Shown here piece after piece: positions 53,673 through 63,841 of a DNA stretch of 64,000 nucleotides; the first letter of the stretch is position 1; the number at the start of each line of letters is the position of its first letter. Origin of the DNA: Streptomyces coeruleorubidus (GTDB lineage: Bacteria > Actinomycetota > Actinomycetes > Streptomycetales > Streptomycetaceae); the NCBI RefSeq assembly GCF_008705135.1, contig NZ_CP023694.1, positions 5,437,001 to 5,501,000 of the forward strand. Direction: 5' to 3'. The notes under the pieces were generated by a model. That model was not told the origin of the DNA. It was given only the letters and a program-made list of their open reading frames with translations, and did no database searches. Made by a program: the position numbers and the translations under genes.

Positions 53673-54710
53673 TCAGCCCGCGAACGCCTCCCCGAACGCC
53701 CCCGGACTCTGCCTGACCCCACTGCAATCGGTCGCCGGCTGGTCCGACGTGGAGCCGTTCGCGCACTGCCGGTCCCGCGCGGCCGACCACATCGACACCC
53801 ACCCGATGCCCTTCTCCTCGGCGAAGGCCCGGACCTCGGCCGCGTCGGCGAGCGTGAAGGTCTCGCCGTCGACGTCGTTGACGCCGATCATCGAGGTGAG
53901 CGCCATGCCCTTCCAGGCGGCCGCGTCCGATGTGCCGAAGACCTTCTTGAGCTGGGTGTGCGCGGCCTTGGCGGCCATGAGCGCGTAGCCGCCCATGTCA
54001 CCGTCGTACGACGTGCCGTAGTTCATCGTCATCAGGTTGACCGTGGCGACCTGGACGTCGTTGTCGTTGGCGGAGCCGAGCAGCGCCAGGCTGTCCTTGC
54101 CGAGGCCGGAGGGCATGACCGGGAGCGTGAAGGAGACCTCCAGATCCGTACGCTCCTTCTGGAGCAGCGCGATCGCCTTCGAACGCAGGGCGACGGAGCC
54201 GGAGTCGGCCAGTTCGTCGCCCTCGACGTCGAAGTCGGCCCGGGTGGCACCGGCCGCGTCGAGGGCCTTGCCGTACGCCGCCGCCAGTTCCGTCGCGTTG
54301 TCGCAGGCCGCCGCGAGCTCCTTGCCGGAGGCGCCGCCGAAGGAGACCCGGACCTGGCCGCCGTTCTTCACCAGCCGGGCGATACGGGACTTCACCGCAG
54401 GGTCGCCGATGGCTTGGGTGCCGTCCCAGCGCGGGGTGCAGTCGTCGCCGTCGGCCAGCACGAAGGCGAGGTTGTACGTCGTCGGGGAGCCGGCGGACTC
54501 GGTGCCGGCGGCCTCCGTGGCGCTCACGTACGGGGCGTACGCGGTGCCGGCCCCGGCCGGGGGCGAGGAGGACGCAGGGGGCGAGGTGCCGGGCGCGGCC
54601 GGCAGTGAGGGCGCCGGGCGGGCCGCCTCGCCCTGTTCGGAGCACGCCGTGGTGACCAGGGCGACCAGGCAGCCCAGTGCGACCGCCGCCGGCTTCCGGT
54701 AACTCCTCAT
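53673..54710 (-). CDS. GH18-like (chitinase-like) lipoprotein
   Basis: The 345-aa product has the lipobox VTTAC near residue 23, a Pro/Ala-rich linker, and a barrel domain (YNLAFVLADGDD, VRVSFGGASGKEL, TVNLMTMNYG, GMALTSMIGVND). At the catalytic motif it reads TRADFDVEGDEL where chitinases have DGxDxDxE: the first Asp is replaced by Thr but the D-x-D-x-E end remains. It may be a hydrolase or a binding protein. ATG 54710 follows a GAG-rich site. Confidence 0.8.
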   Translation of the reverse strand: MRSYRKPAAVALGCLVALVTTACSEQGEAARPAPSLPAAPGTSPPASSSPPAGAGTAYAPYVSATEAAGTESAGSPTTYNLAFVLADGDDCTPRWDGTQAIGDPAVKSRIARLVKNGGQVRVSFGGASGKELAAACDNATELAAAYGKALDAAGATRADFDVEGDELADSGSVALRSKAIALLQKERTDLEVSFTLPVMPSGLGKDSLALLGSANDNDVQVATVNLMTMNYGTSYDGDMGGYALMAAKAAHTQLKKVFGTSDAAAWKGMALTSMIGVNDVDGETFTLADAAEVRAFAEEKGIGWVSMWSAARDRQCANGSTSDQPATDCSGVRQSPGAFGEAFAG

Positions 54711-54856
54711 GACACGTGCTCCCGTTCTCGTGAGACCTCAGGGGTACACACCGAGTACGTTTCCCGGCCGCGAACGTCTCCCAAGGCGGCGGGGAACGCC
54801 GTGTCACGGCGGAAGCCGCGGCTTCTCCCGGGCGGGCGTACTGCAACAATGGGCCC

Positions 54857-55552
54857 GTGACCCGCGCATCCCTGGACAAGCAGCCGCACGAAGTCGCCTC
54901 GATGTTCGACGACGTGGCGGATCGGTACGACCTGACCAACGACGTGCTGTCCCTCGGCCAGGACCGGCGATGGCGCAAGGAGGTCGCCAAGGCGGTCGAC
55001 GCGCGCCCCGCGCAGAAGGTCCTCGACCTGGCGGCGGGCACGGGCACGTCCTCGCTGCCCTTCGCCCGGACCGGCGCGTACGTCGTCCCGTGCGACTTCT
55101 CCCAGGGCATGCTCCGGGTCGGCAAGCAGCGGCAGCCCTGGCTGCCCTACACCGCCGGTGACGCGACGCGGCTCCCCTTCAAGGACGACACCTTCGACGC
55201 CGTCACCATCTCCTTCGGGCTGCGCAACGTGCAGGACACGGACGCCGCCCTGCGGGAGCTGTACCGGGTGACCCGGCCCGGCGGACGGGTCGTGATCTGC
55301 GAGTTCTCGCACCCCACCTGGGCGCCGTTCCGCACGGTCTACACCGAGTACCTGATGCGCGCCCTGCCGCCGGTGGCGCGGGCCGTGTCCTCCAACCCCG
55401 ACGCCTACGTCTACCTCGCCGAGTCCATCCGGGCCTGGCCCGACCAGCCCGCGCTGGCCGGGCGGCTGGGCGAGGCCGGCTGGTCGCGGGTGGCCTGGCG
55501 CAACCTGAGCGGCGGGATCGTCGCCCTGCACCGGGGCTTCAAGAAGAGCTGA
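54857..55552 (+). CDS. menG: Demethylmenaquinone methyltransferase
   Basis: The final methylation in menaquinone synthesis, using S-adenosylmethionine. The 231-aa protein has the UbiE/MenG signature: ASMFDDVADRYDLTNDVLSLGQ, KVLDLAAGTGTSSLPFA and CDFSQGML. The later FGLRNVQD and RVVICEFSHP segments are also typical. Start GTG 54857. Confidence 0.92.
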   Translation: MTRASLDKQPHEVASMFDDVADRYDLTNDVLSLGQDRRWRKEVAKAVDARPAQKVLDLAAGTGTSSLPFARTGAYVVPCDFSQGMLRVGKQRQPWLPYTAGDATRLPFKDDTFDAVTISFGLRNVQDTDAALRELYRVTRPGGRVVICEFSHPTWAPFRTVYTEYLMRALPPVARAVSSNPDAYVYLAESIRAWPDQPALAGRLGEAGWSRVAWRNLSGGIVALHRGFKKS

Positions 55553-55562
55553 CCGCACAGCG

Positions 55563-55910
55563 CTATGGGGAGCTGAGGACCATGTACGGGTCGCCGGGCT
55601 CGTCCAGCTCCCGCTGGAGACCACCCCTGGGCGGTTTCGGGATCCGCGGCTCGTGCACGCCCCCGCCGCCCTCGCCGGGGCCGAAGTCGAACCACACGTA
55701 GACCATCGACTCCCGCGGCACCTCGGCACCGGGCCGCGGATACTGGCGTACGACGTAGTCGACGACGGCGAGATGGAAGTCGGGCCGGTCCGGTGCGTTG
55801 AGGAGCAGGCCCTGTGTCCGGGCCGTCTCCCGCGCGTCCACGGCCATCAGGCCCACCAGACGCGGTACACGCACTTCGGGTGTTTTGCGGGATATGCGCA
55901 CAGATGTCAC
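55563..55910 (-). CDS. Single PASTA-domain protein
   Basis: The 115-aa product carries one PASTA-like domain (VRVPRLVGLMAVDARETARTQ followed by VVDYVVRQYPRPGAEVPRES and VYVWFDFG), a Gly-rich linker and a short tail. No membrane segment or signal peptide is visible. An orphan PASTA unit outside a kinase or PBP is uncommon. Confidence 0.75.
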   Translation of the reverse strand: MTSVRISRKTPEVRVPRLVGLMAVDARETARTQGLLLNAPDRPDFHLAVVDYVVRQYPRPGAEVPRESMVYVWFDFGPGEGGGGVHEPRIPKPPRGGLQRELDEPGDPYMVLSSP

Positions 55911-55984
55911 CCCCAGCGGTACAGGCAGGGTAACTCCCGCTCCACAGTGGCCGGAAGCGACAGATGTCTTTCTGTGACAGTCGA

Positions 55985-56515
55985 CTACGCAGCGTCAGCG
56001 GACGGTGGCCGGAGGTCGAGCCGGTAGCAGTGTCCCGACCGCTCCGAGGCCGGTGTCGTGAACGTCTCGGCGAGGCGCATGCCCAGCCGCCGCGCGACCG
56101 CGATGGACCGGATGTTGCGGGCGTCGACCATCGCCACCACGCCCGGGACGCCGGCCGCCCGCGTCCGCTCCAGCGTCTGCCGGGCGGCCGCGGTGACATA
56201 GCCCTTGCCCCAGTGCTCCCGGCCCAGCCGCCAGCCGATCTCGATCTGGCCCGCCGGCCCCCAGCCCCGCTCCCAGGGCTGGGCGCCCGTGAAGCCGATG
56301 ACGTGCCCGGACTCGTCGAGCATGCTCCACAGGCAGAAACCGAGCTCGGCGTCGTGCCGGCGCTGGCGCGCGGTGAGCTCCTCGTAGACCGACAGCTCGG
56401 CGGCCCTGCCGCCGTGGAACTCCATGACGTCCGGGTCGTCGAAGAGCCGGTGCCAGACGAACGCGTCCTCGTGGGTGGGGACGCGCAGCCGCACGGCGGG
56501 GAGAGCTCGGTTCAT
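55985..56515 (-). CDS. GNAT-family N-acetyltransferase (RimJ-like)
   Basis: The 176-aa product has the RimJ/RimL-type pattern: LRVPTHEDAFVWHRLFDDPD, GFTGAQPWERGWGPAGQIEIGW, then the acetyl-CoA loop REHWGKGYVTAAARQ and DARNIRSIAVARRLGMRLA. The substrate is unknown. Confidence 0.85.
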   Translation of the reverse strand: MNRALPAVRLRVPTHEDAFVWHRLFDDPDVMEFHGGRAAELSVYEELTARQRRHDAELGFCLWSMLDESGHVIGFTGAQPWERGWGPAGQIEIGWRLGREHWGKGYVTAAARQTLERTRAAGVPGVVAMVDARNIRSIAVARRLGMRLAETFTTPASERSGHCYRLDLRPPSADAA

Positions 56516-56612
56516 GGAGGCAGCCCTTCAGCAGGTGACGATCGCCGCTGCATAGACTGCCCATGTCCTGTGCCGGTCGGCACGCAGATTTCGAACTTGG
56601 GGAGATCCCGCC

Positions 56613-57905
56613 GTGACCGTCGTGACCGAGCCGCTCTCCGAGAACACCGCCGATGTGATCGTCGTGGGCGCGGGGCCGGCCGGCTCCACGACCGCCTACC
56701 ACCTCGCCAAGGCGGGACTCGACGTCCTTCTGCTGGAGAAGACCGAGTTCCCGCGCGAGAAGGTCTGCGGCGACGGCCTCACCCCACGCGCCGTCAAACA
56801 GCTGGTGGCCATGGGCATCGACATCTCGGAAGAGGCCGGCTGGCTGCGCAACAAGGGCCTGAGGATCATCGGCGGCGGGGTGCGGCTCCAGCTCGACTGG
56901 CCGGATCTCGCCTCCTTCCCCGACTACGGCCTCGTCCGAAAGCGTGACGACTTCGACGAGCAGCTCGCCCGGCAGGCCCAGAAGGCGGGCGCCCGGCTGT
57001 TCGAGCGCTGCAACGTCGGCGCGCCGATCCTGGACGAGCGCACGGGCCGTATCACCGGCGTGCACGCCAAGCTGGGGGAGGAGAAGCGCGAGGTCACCTT
57101 CCGCGCCCCGCTGGTCGTGGCCGCCGACGGCAACTCCACCCGCCTGTCCCTCGCGATGGGCCTGCACCGCCGCGAGGACCGCCCGATGGGCGTGGCCGTG
57201 CGGACGTACTTCACGAGCCCGCGCCACGAGGACGACTACCTGGAGTCCTGGCTGGAGCTGTGGGACCGCCGCGGCGCGCAGGACCGTCTCCTGCCCGGCT
57301 ACGGCTGGATCTTCGGCATGGGCGACGGCACCTCGAACGTCGGCCTGGGCGTGCTGAACACCTCCGACTCCTTCAAGGAACTGGACTGGCGCGAGGTCCT
57401 GAAGGCCTGGTGCGCGTCCATGCCGGAGGACTGGGGCTACACCCCCGACAACATGACCGGACCCATCCGCGGCGCCGCCCTCCCCATGGCCTTCAACCGC
57501 CAGCCCCACTACACCAAGGGGCTGTTGCTGGTGGGCGACGCCGGCGGCCTGGTGAACCCCTTCAACGGCGAGGGCATCGCCTACGCCATGGAGTCCGGCC
57601 AGATCGCCGCCGACGTCATCGTCCAGGCCCACGCCCGCTCGACCCCCGCGGGGCGTGAACTGGCCCTCCAGCGCTACCCGCGCGTCCTGAAGGACACCTA
57701 CGGCGGCTACTACACGCTCGGCCGGGCCTTCGTGAAGCTCATCGGCAACCCGAAGGTCATGCAGATCGCGGCCCAGCGCGGCCTCACGCACCCGCTGCTG
57801 ATGAAGTTCACGCTGAAGCTCCTCGCGAACCTCACCGACCCGACCGGGGGCGACGCGATGGACCGCATCATCAACGGTCTGAGCAAGGTGGCGCCGAAGG
57901 CCTGA
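56613..57905 (+). CDS. Geranylgeranyl reductase-family FAD-dependent oxidoreductase (menaquinone reductase-like)
   Basis: The 430-aa protein has the FAD-binding signature VIVVGAGPAGSTTAYHLA, GDG near residues 55-57 and LVVGDAGGLVNPFNGEGIAYA-like end motifs (LLLVGDAGGLVNPFNGEGI). In actinobacteria such enzymes (MenJ type) saturate isoprene units of menaquinone. Its position between menG and nuo supports this. A terminator follows. Confidence 0.85.
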   Translation: MTVVTEPLSENTADVIVVGAGPAGSTTAYHLAKAGLDVLLLEKTEFPREKVCGDGLTPRAVKQLVAMGIDISEEAGWLRNKGLRIIGGGVRLQLDWPDLASFPDYGLVRKRDDFDEQLARQAQKAGARLFERCNVGAPILDERTGRITGVHAKLGEEKREVTFRAPLVVAADGNSTRLSLAMGLHRREDRPMGVAVRTYFTSPRHEDDYLESWLELWDRRGAQDRLLPGYGWIFGMGDGTSNVGLGVLNTSDSFKELDWREVLKAWCASMPEDWGYTPDNMTGPIRGAALPMAFNRQPHYTKGLLLVGDAGGLVNPFNGEGIAYAMESGQIAADVIVQAHARSTPAGRELALQRYPRVLKDTYGGYYTLGRAFVKLIGNPKVMQIAAQRGLTHPLLMKFTLKLLANLTDPTGGDAMDRIINGLSKVAPKA

Positions 57906-57914
57906 CCAGGCACG

Positions 57915-57938
57915 CGGGCCTTCGGCACCGAAGGCCCG
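57915..57938. terminator. Bidirectional terminator between convergent genes
   Basis: A perfect 11-bp stem (CGGGCCTTCGG with CCGAAGGCCCG) with a 2-base loop. No strong T run on either side. Confidence 0.75.
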
Positions 57939-57939
57939 G

Positions 57940-58566
57940 TCAGCCGCTCAGAGCCGCGACGTTGGCGGCCCGGCGCGCGAACACCGCCTCGCGCCGGTCC
58001 GCCATCTGCCGCAACGCGTCCTTCCGCTCCCGCCGGGAGAGCCGGTCGAGGTACACCTGCCCGTTCACATGGTCGGTCTCGTGCGCCAGGCAGCGGGCGA
58101 AGTAGCCCGTGCCCTCGATGACGAGCGGTCCGCCGTCCCGGTCGTACCCGTGCACCACGGCCCGGTCCGGACGAGGTACGTCCATCGCGGCGCCCGGCAC
58201 CGACAGGCATCCCTCGCCGTCGTCGAGCAGCCGCCGGCCCGCCGGGTCGAGCGGTTCCAGCACCGGATTGACGATGTGCCCCACGTGCCGCACCCCGTCG
58301 TCGTCCGGGCAGTCGTAGACGAACAGCCGCAGATCGACCCCGACCTGGTTCGCCGCGAGTCCGGCCCCGTCCGCGATGTACATGGTCAGGAACATGTCGT
58401 CGATCAACGCGGCGAGGTCCGGACCGAACTCGGTGACGTCCCGGCACGGCTTGTGCAGAACCTCCTCACCGACCTCGGTGATCCGCCGTACCCTCCCGTT
58501 CCTGGCCTCGGGCGCGAGCCGCGGGTAGGAGTCGACGGGCCGTCCCTGCACGAAAACGCTGGGCAT
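57940..58566 (-). CDS. def: Peptide deformylase
   Basis: Removes the formyl group from nascent proteins. The 208-aa protein has all three motifs: GAGLAANQVG, EGCLSVPG and HETDHVNG, the last with both metal-binding His and the catalytic Glu. The start is ATG 58566 behind AGGGAG; a longer frame reaches 58593. Confidence 0.9.
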   Translation of the reverse strand: MPSVFVQGRPVDSYPRLAPEARNGRVRRITEVGEEVLHKPCRDVTEFGPDLAALIDDMFLTMYIADGAGLAANQVGVDLRLFVYDCPDDDGVRHVGHIVNPVLEPLDPAGRRLLDDGEGCLSVPGAAMDVPRPDRAVVHGYDRDGGPLVIEGTGYFARCLAHETDHVNGQVYLDRLSRRERKDALRQMADRREAVFARRAANVAALSG

Positions 58567-58654
58567 CTGCTGTCTCCCTGTGATGGTGAGCATGCTGTGA
58601 GTGGCGGGAACCGGGCTTCCGGCACCGGACGCCCCTCCCTACCCTCCGGGAATC

Positions 58655-60475
58655 ATGACAACAGAACACGCGCAGCAGTCCCAGGAGCAGTCCGGCCACA
58701 CCCGCAGACGCTTCCTCACGGCCACCGGGGGAGCCGCCGGGGCCATCGCCTTAGGGCCCGGCATCGCCGGTGCCGCACCCGCCTCCGGCGGCAGACGCGT
58801 GGCCGTCCTCGGCGGTGGCGTCTCCGGCCTCAGCGCCGCTCAGGAACTCGCCGAGCGCGGCTACGCCGTCACCGTCTACGAGTACTACGACGCCCTCGGC
58901 GGCAAGGCCCGCTCGATGGACGTCCCGGGCACGGGTACCGGCGGCCGCCGGCCGCTCCCCGGCGAGCACGGCTTCCGCTTCTTCCCCGGCTTCTACCGGA
59001 ACCTGCCGGACACCATGCGCCGCATCCCCTTCGCCGGCAACGCCGACGGCGTCCGCGGCAATCTCCGCTCCGGCACCGAGGCGCTGTTCGCCCGCGGCTC
59101 GGGCCGGCCGGACCTGCACTTCCCGCTCCGCCGCGCCACCACCCCGCCGCGCCCCGGCGACCTCACCCCGTCCTGGATCCGCGACCAGATCCTGTCCGTT
59201 CTCGACCTCGGCACCCGCCTGCCCGCCCACGAGGCCGCCTACTTCGCCAACCGGCTCCTCGTCCACCTCACCAGCTGCGAGGCCCGCCGCGAGGGCCAGT
59301 GGGAGCAGGTCGCCTGGTGGGACTTCATCCGTGCCGAGGAGATGAGCCAGGAGTACCGCACGCTCCTGGGCATCGGCCAGACCCGCAACCTCGTCGCCAC
59401 GCGCGCGGAGGTGGCGTCCACCAGGACCGTCGGCCGCGTCATCATCGAGGCCCTGCTGCTGTGGGGCCTGCTCGGCCGCGGCATGGACGGCCCCGACGCC
59501 GACGTCGACCGCGTCCTGAACGCCCCGACGAGCGACGCCTGGATCGACCCCTGGGAGACCCACCTGCGCTCACTCGGCGTGGAGTTCGTCCTCGGCACGC
59601 AGGTCCACGAGGTCCTCCACGACGGCGGCCGGGTGACCGGCGTCCGCGTCTCCGACCGCGACGGCGGCGGGGAGCGCACGGTCACCGCCGACCACTACGT
59701 CAGCGCGCTGCCCGTCGAACACGCCCGCCTCACCTGGGGCCGGGCCCTGCGCGCCGCCGACCCGCAGCTCGCCCGGTGCGACGCGCTGCAGACGGACTGG
59801 ATGACCGGCGTGATGTTCTACCTGCGCACCCCGACCCCGGTCGTGCACGGCCACGTCAACTGCCTCGACTCGCCCTGGTCGGTGACGGCCGTCGGCCAGG
59901 CCCAGTTCTGGGACGTACGGGACTTCTCGCGCGACTACGGCGACGGCCGGGCCCGCGACTGTCTCTCCGCGATCATCTCGGAGTGGGACAAGCCCGGCAT
60001 CCTGTACGGCAAGACGGCCAAGGAGTGCACGAGGGAAGAGGTCGTCGCCGAGCTCTGGGCGCAGCTGAAGGACGGGCTGAACGACGCCGGCAGGACGACC
60101 CTGCGGGACGAGGACCGGCTGGGCTGGTTCATGGACCCGGCGGTGACGGGCCTGGGCGGCCCCGACCCGCAGAACCGCGAGCAGCTCCTCGTCCACCCCA
60201 CGGGCACGCTCGGCAACCGCCCGACCGCCCGCACGAAGGTGCCGAACTTCTTCCTCGCGGGCGACTATGTCCGTACCGACGTCGACCTCGCCTCCATGGA
60301 GGGCGCCAACGAGTCCGCGCGGCACGCCGTCAACGCCCTGCTGGAGGCGGACAATTCGGACGCCGAGCGCTGCCAAGTCTGGGAGCTGTACCGGCCGCCG
60401 GAGCTGGAGCCCCTGAAGCGCGTGGACGAACTGCGGTACCGGCTGGGACTGCCGAACACCTTCGACCTCGGTTAG
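58655..60475 (+). CDS. Tat-exported FAD-dependent oxidoreductase (HpnE/phytoene-desaturase-like)
   Basis: The 606-aa protein has a twin-arginine signal (TRRRFLTATGGAAG), then VAVLGGGVSGLSAAQELAE and YEYYDALGGKARSM, the NAD(P)/FAD-binding start of amine-oxidase/desaturase flavoproteins. The C-terminal FFLAGDYVRTDVDLASMEGA completes the FAD site. Related proteins act on squalene or carotenoids; the substrate here is unknown. Divergent from def, with about 90 bp between starts. Confidence 0.85.
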   Translation: MTTEHAQQSQEQSGHTRRRFLTATGGAAGAIALGPGIAGAAPASGGRRVAVLGGGVSGLSAAQELAERGYAVTVYEYYDALGGKARSMDVPGTGTGGRRPLPGEHGFRFFPGFYRNLPDTMRRIPFAGNADGVRGNLRSGTEALFARGSGRPDLHFPLRRATTPPRPGDLTPSWIRDQILSVLDLGTRLPAHEAAYFANRLLVHLTSCEARREGQWEQVAWWDFIRAEEMSQEYRTLLGIGQTRNLVATRAEVASTRTVGRVIIEALLLWGLLGRGMDGPDADVDRVLNAPTSDAWIDPWETHLRSLGVEFVLGTQVHEVLHDGGRVTGVRVSDRDGGGERTVTADHYVSALPVEHARLTWGRALRAADPQLARCDALQTDWMTGVMFYLRTPTPVVHGHVNCLDSPWSVTAVGQAQFWDVRDFSRDYGDGRARDCLSAIISEWDKPGILYGKTAKECTREEVVAELWAQLKDGLNDAGRTTLRDEDRLGWFMDPAVTGLGGPDPQNREQLLVHPTGTLGNRPTARTKVPNFFLAGDYVRTDVDLASMEGANESARHAVNALLEADNSDAERCQVWELYRPPELEPLKRVDELRYRLGLPNTFDLG

Positions 60476-60535
60476 GCGCCCTGAGAGGCCCTGGAGGGCC
60501 TTGAGGGCCCACGAGGGGTGTTCCGGACAGTCCGG

Positions 60536-60567
60536 GAGGGCCGTTGCCTCGTTCGGCAACGGCCCTC
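60536..60567. terminator. Bidirectional terminator between the flavoprotein and NlpC genes
   Basis: A 13-bp stem (GAGGGCCGTTGCC with GGCAACGGCCCTC) around a 6-base loop between convergent genes. Confidence 0.85.
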
Positions 60568-60603
60568 TGACCCGTTATGCGTGAATTCGGTGCGGGCGCG
60601 GCC

Positions 60604-61422
60604 TCAGAGGACGCGCACCGCGCCATCCGCCGGGTAACCCGACAGGTCCTGGATGACGACGCCCTTGGACGGGTTGGCCGCGTCCAGGTACTGGCCGTCT
60701 CCGATGTAGACACCCACGTGGTACGCGGAGCCCTTGCCACCCCAGTAGAGGATGTCGCCGACCTGGAGGTTGGAAAGCGAGACGTCCGTGCCGGCCATCG
60801 ACTGGTCCTGCGAGACGCGCGGCAGGTCCACACCAACCTGCTTGTACGCGGCCTGCACGAGGGAGGAGCAGTCCCAGGCGTTGGGACCGGTGGCGCCCAT
60901 GACGTAGGCGTCGCCCACCTGGGCCTTCAGGAAGGCGATGACGGTCGCGACGCTGCCGCTGGAGGGCGCCGACACCGACGTGGAGGCGGACGCCGACGCG
61001 GACGCGGAGGCGGTGGACAGCGTGGCGCGCTCGGCGCTGCGCGCGGCGCGCTCGGCGGCGGCCTTGCGGGCGGCCTCGGCGGCCTTCTTCTTGGCCTCCG
61101 CCTTCTTCTTCGCCTCGGCGAGGTCCTTCTTGGCCTCGGCGGCGGCCTTGGCGGCGGCGGCGTCACGCTCGGCGCGCAGTTCGTAGTTCGCGGCCGCCTG
61201 CTGGGTGGCGGCAGCGGACTGGGCGACCTGGGCGGACATGTCGGCCGTCAGGGTGGGCAGTTCGATGGTCTGGGTGACCGGCTCGGCGGCGCTCGCCGAG
61301 GCCGACGCACCCGCCGCTGCCATGCTGAGAACGCCACCGGCAACTCCGGCACGCAGGGCGATCGAAGAGGTCGCGCTGCGGCGGGGCTTCCGGTGGCTGC
61401 GTATGTGAGCGGTGTGGGACAT
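60604..61422 (-). CDS. Secreted NlpC/P60 peptidoglycan endopeptidase
   Basis: The 272-aa product has a basic start (SHRKPRRS), a hydrophobic signal ending ASASASAAEP, a long Ala/Lys/Glu coiled coil and a C-terminal NlpC/P60 domain: catalytic Cys in DCSSLVQAAYKQVG, His in AYHVGVYIGDG and a third polar residue near YLDAANP. It cuts stem-peptide bonds in the wall. ATG 61422 is taken; ATG 61452 is possible. Confidence 0.88.
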   Translation of the reverse strand: MSHTAHIRSHRKPRRSATSSIALRAGVAGGVLSMAAAGASASASAAEPVTQTIELPTLTADMSAQVAQSAAATQQAAANYELRAERDAAAAKAAAEAKKDLAEAKKKAEAKKKAAEAARKAAAERAARSAERATLSTASASASASASTSVSAPSSGSVATVIAFLKAQVGDAYVMGATGPNAWDCSSLVQAAYKQVGVDLPRVSQDQSMAGTDVSLSNLQVGDILYWGGKGSAYHVGVYIGDGQYLDAANPSKGVVIQDLSGYPADGAVRVL

Positions 61423-62176
61423 GGGAACAACCGGTACCAGGGGCTCCTTCATATCTTCAAGAAACGTGTGCTGCGCCACAGTTGTTCAATCGGGCCCCCA
61501 AAAACCCCGCTCGAGGCCCTTTATTGACGCCGTAACGGACATTGCGGGCTCCCCGTGACCAGCCTGTGATCACGGTCTTTGATCAATACGCCCGAATTGC
61601 CCCGCACCTACCATCGGTTGGGTTGATTGGCCAAGCCCCGTTCTCATGGGCCTCTCATCTGTGTGACGGAGGTCACGGAACGGTTGCCGAGGCGGGCGCG
61701 TCCGGCGCCGCAGATCACGACCGGATCACGGCCTCGCGAAGATCGTGAACGAATGCACGCGTCCACACCCCGCTTCACGCGCCCTCTGCTGTGTGAACGC
61801 GCCTCTATCAAGAGATCGACTTCATCGCCAATTTGCATGCAAGGGAACCTTCTTGATATTGAGACGCCCCCTCCGGCCTGCGCTGACGAGGCAAAATGTC
61901 ACCTCTGGTGATCACTCGGACGCTTCGAGTGTGAAGATCACCGCTCATCCGACTTCATGATCGATCGTCAGGTGGTGGAGATCACAAAGCTTGTGCAATA
62001 CCCCGTGTCGCAGATCACAGAGGGTCGGGCATAAGATGCACGCGGTTGGGCTTGTGACCTGCTTCACATGTTCCCGATCTTCGCCGGGGCGGGCGGGGTT
62101 CGAGGGACAGGTGGGGCGGAAGTGAGCCCGACGCAAACCGCCAGCAGTCAGTGCCGACTGAGAGGAGCGAGGAGCG
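61423..62176. other. Long divergent intergenic region between the NlpC gene and nuoA
   Basis: About 750 bp without a gene and with lower GC than its flanks. It includes repeated GATCAC/GTGATC-type half-sites and the Rex-like site at 62053. A long leader upstream of the NlpC gene is possible, but I could not match a known riboswitch. Confidence 0.5.
62053..62068 (+). promoter_or_regulatory. Probable Rex operator upstream of nuoA
   Basis: TGTGACCTGCTTCACA differs at one position from the Streptomyces Rex consensus TGTGAACnnnTTCACA. It sits 109 bp upstream of the nuoA start. Rex is a known NADH/NAD+-sensing repressor of respiratory genes in Streptomyces. Confidence 0.7.
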
Positions 62177-62536
62177 GTGAACGCTTATGCGCCCATCCTC
62201 GTACTGGGAGCCCTCGGGGCAGGCTTTGCGATCTTCTCCGTGGTCATGGCCACGTTGATCGGGCCGAAGCGGTACAACCGCGCCAAGCTCGAGGCCTACG
62301 AGTGCGGTATCGAGCCGACCCCCACGCCGGCCGGCGGCGGGCGCTTCCCGATCAAGTACTACCTGACGGCGATGCTCTTCATCATTTTCGATATCGAGAT
62401 CGTCTTCCTCTACCCCTGGGCCGTCACCTTCGACGCCCTGGGGATCTTCGGGCTCGTGGAGATGCTGCTCTTCGTGCTCACCGTCTTCGTCGCGTACGCG
62501 TACGTATGGCGGCGCGGCGGCCTGGAATGGGACTGA
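62177..62536 (+). CDS. nuoA: NADH-quinone oxidoreductase subunit A
   Basis: The 119-aa membrane subunit of complex I has three membrane helices and the conserved YECGIEPTPTPAGGGRFPIK and FIIFDIEIVFLYPW segments. Start GTG 62177 follows GGAGCGAGGAG. First gene of the operon. Confidence 0.95.
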   Translation: MNAYAPILVLGALGAGFAIFSVVMATLIGPKRYNRAKLEAYECGIEPTPTPAGGGRFPIKYYLTAMLFIIFDIEIVFLYPWAVTFDALGIFGLVEMLLFVLTVFVAYAYVWRRGGLEWD

Positions 62537-62549
62537 GGGGCCACAAGTC

Positions 62550-63100
<551 letters not shown>

Positions 63101-63104
<4 letters not shown>

Positions 63105-63841
63105 GCGACGTCAGCGACAACGGGGTCAACCCCGAGAAGGACCTCAGCGCGTCGAACCTCCCGGGCCAGCGCGGCCAGGGCGGTGAGGAGATCCGCGTCC
63201 AGCGCGGCATGTTCGGCGCGAGCAACGGCGGCGACACCTCCGGCTACGGCGGCCTGGTCCGCTCGGTCCGGCTCCCGGGACCGGCGAGCAGGCCCTACGG
63301 CGGCTGGTTCGACGAGGTCGCCGACGAGCTGGAGGGCGCCCTGGAAGAACAGGGGCTGCTCCCCGGCAACGCCATCGAGAAGACGGTCGTCGACCGCGAC
63401 GAGCTGACCTTCCACATCGAGCGCGAGCACTTGGTGAGTGTCGCCAGGACCCTGCGCGACGACCCGGCCCTGCGCTTCGAGCTGTGCACCGGCGTCAGCG
63501 GCGTCCACTACCCGAACGACAAGGGCCGCGAGCTGCACGCCGTCTACCACCTGCGCTCGATCACCCACAACCGGGTGATCCGCCTGGAGGTCAGCTGCCC
63601 CGACAGCGACCGGCACATCCCGTCGCTGTTCTCGGTCTATCCGACGAACGACTGGCACGAGCGCGAGACGTACGACTTCTTCGGCATCGTCTTCGACGGC
63701 CACCCCGCCCTGACGCGGATCATGATGCCGGACGACTGGCAGGGCTTTCCGCAGCGCAAGGACTACCCCCTCGGCGGCATCCCCGTCGAGTACAAGGGCG
63801 CCCAGATCCCGGCTCCGGACCAGCGGAGGTCGTACTCATGA
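63101..63841 (+). CDS. nuoC: NADH-quinone oxidoreductase subunit C
   Basis: The 246-aa peripheral-arm subunit has a long Gly/Asn/Asp-rich start and the signature WHERETYDFFGIVFDGHP, followed by RIMMPDDWQGFPQRKDYPLG. GTG 63101 overlaps the nuoB stop and is preferred over a longer frame. Its stop overlaps the nuoD start. Confidence 0.93.

Noticed and set aside
61480..61800. Possible c-di-AMP (ydaO-type) riboswitch upstream of the NlpC gene
   Set aside because: These elements commonly precede Streptomyces wall hydrolases, but I could not match the conserved core, so no claim is made.
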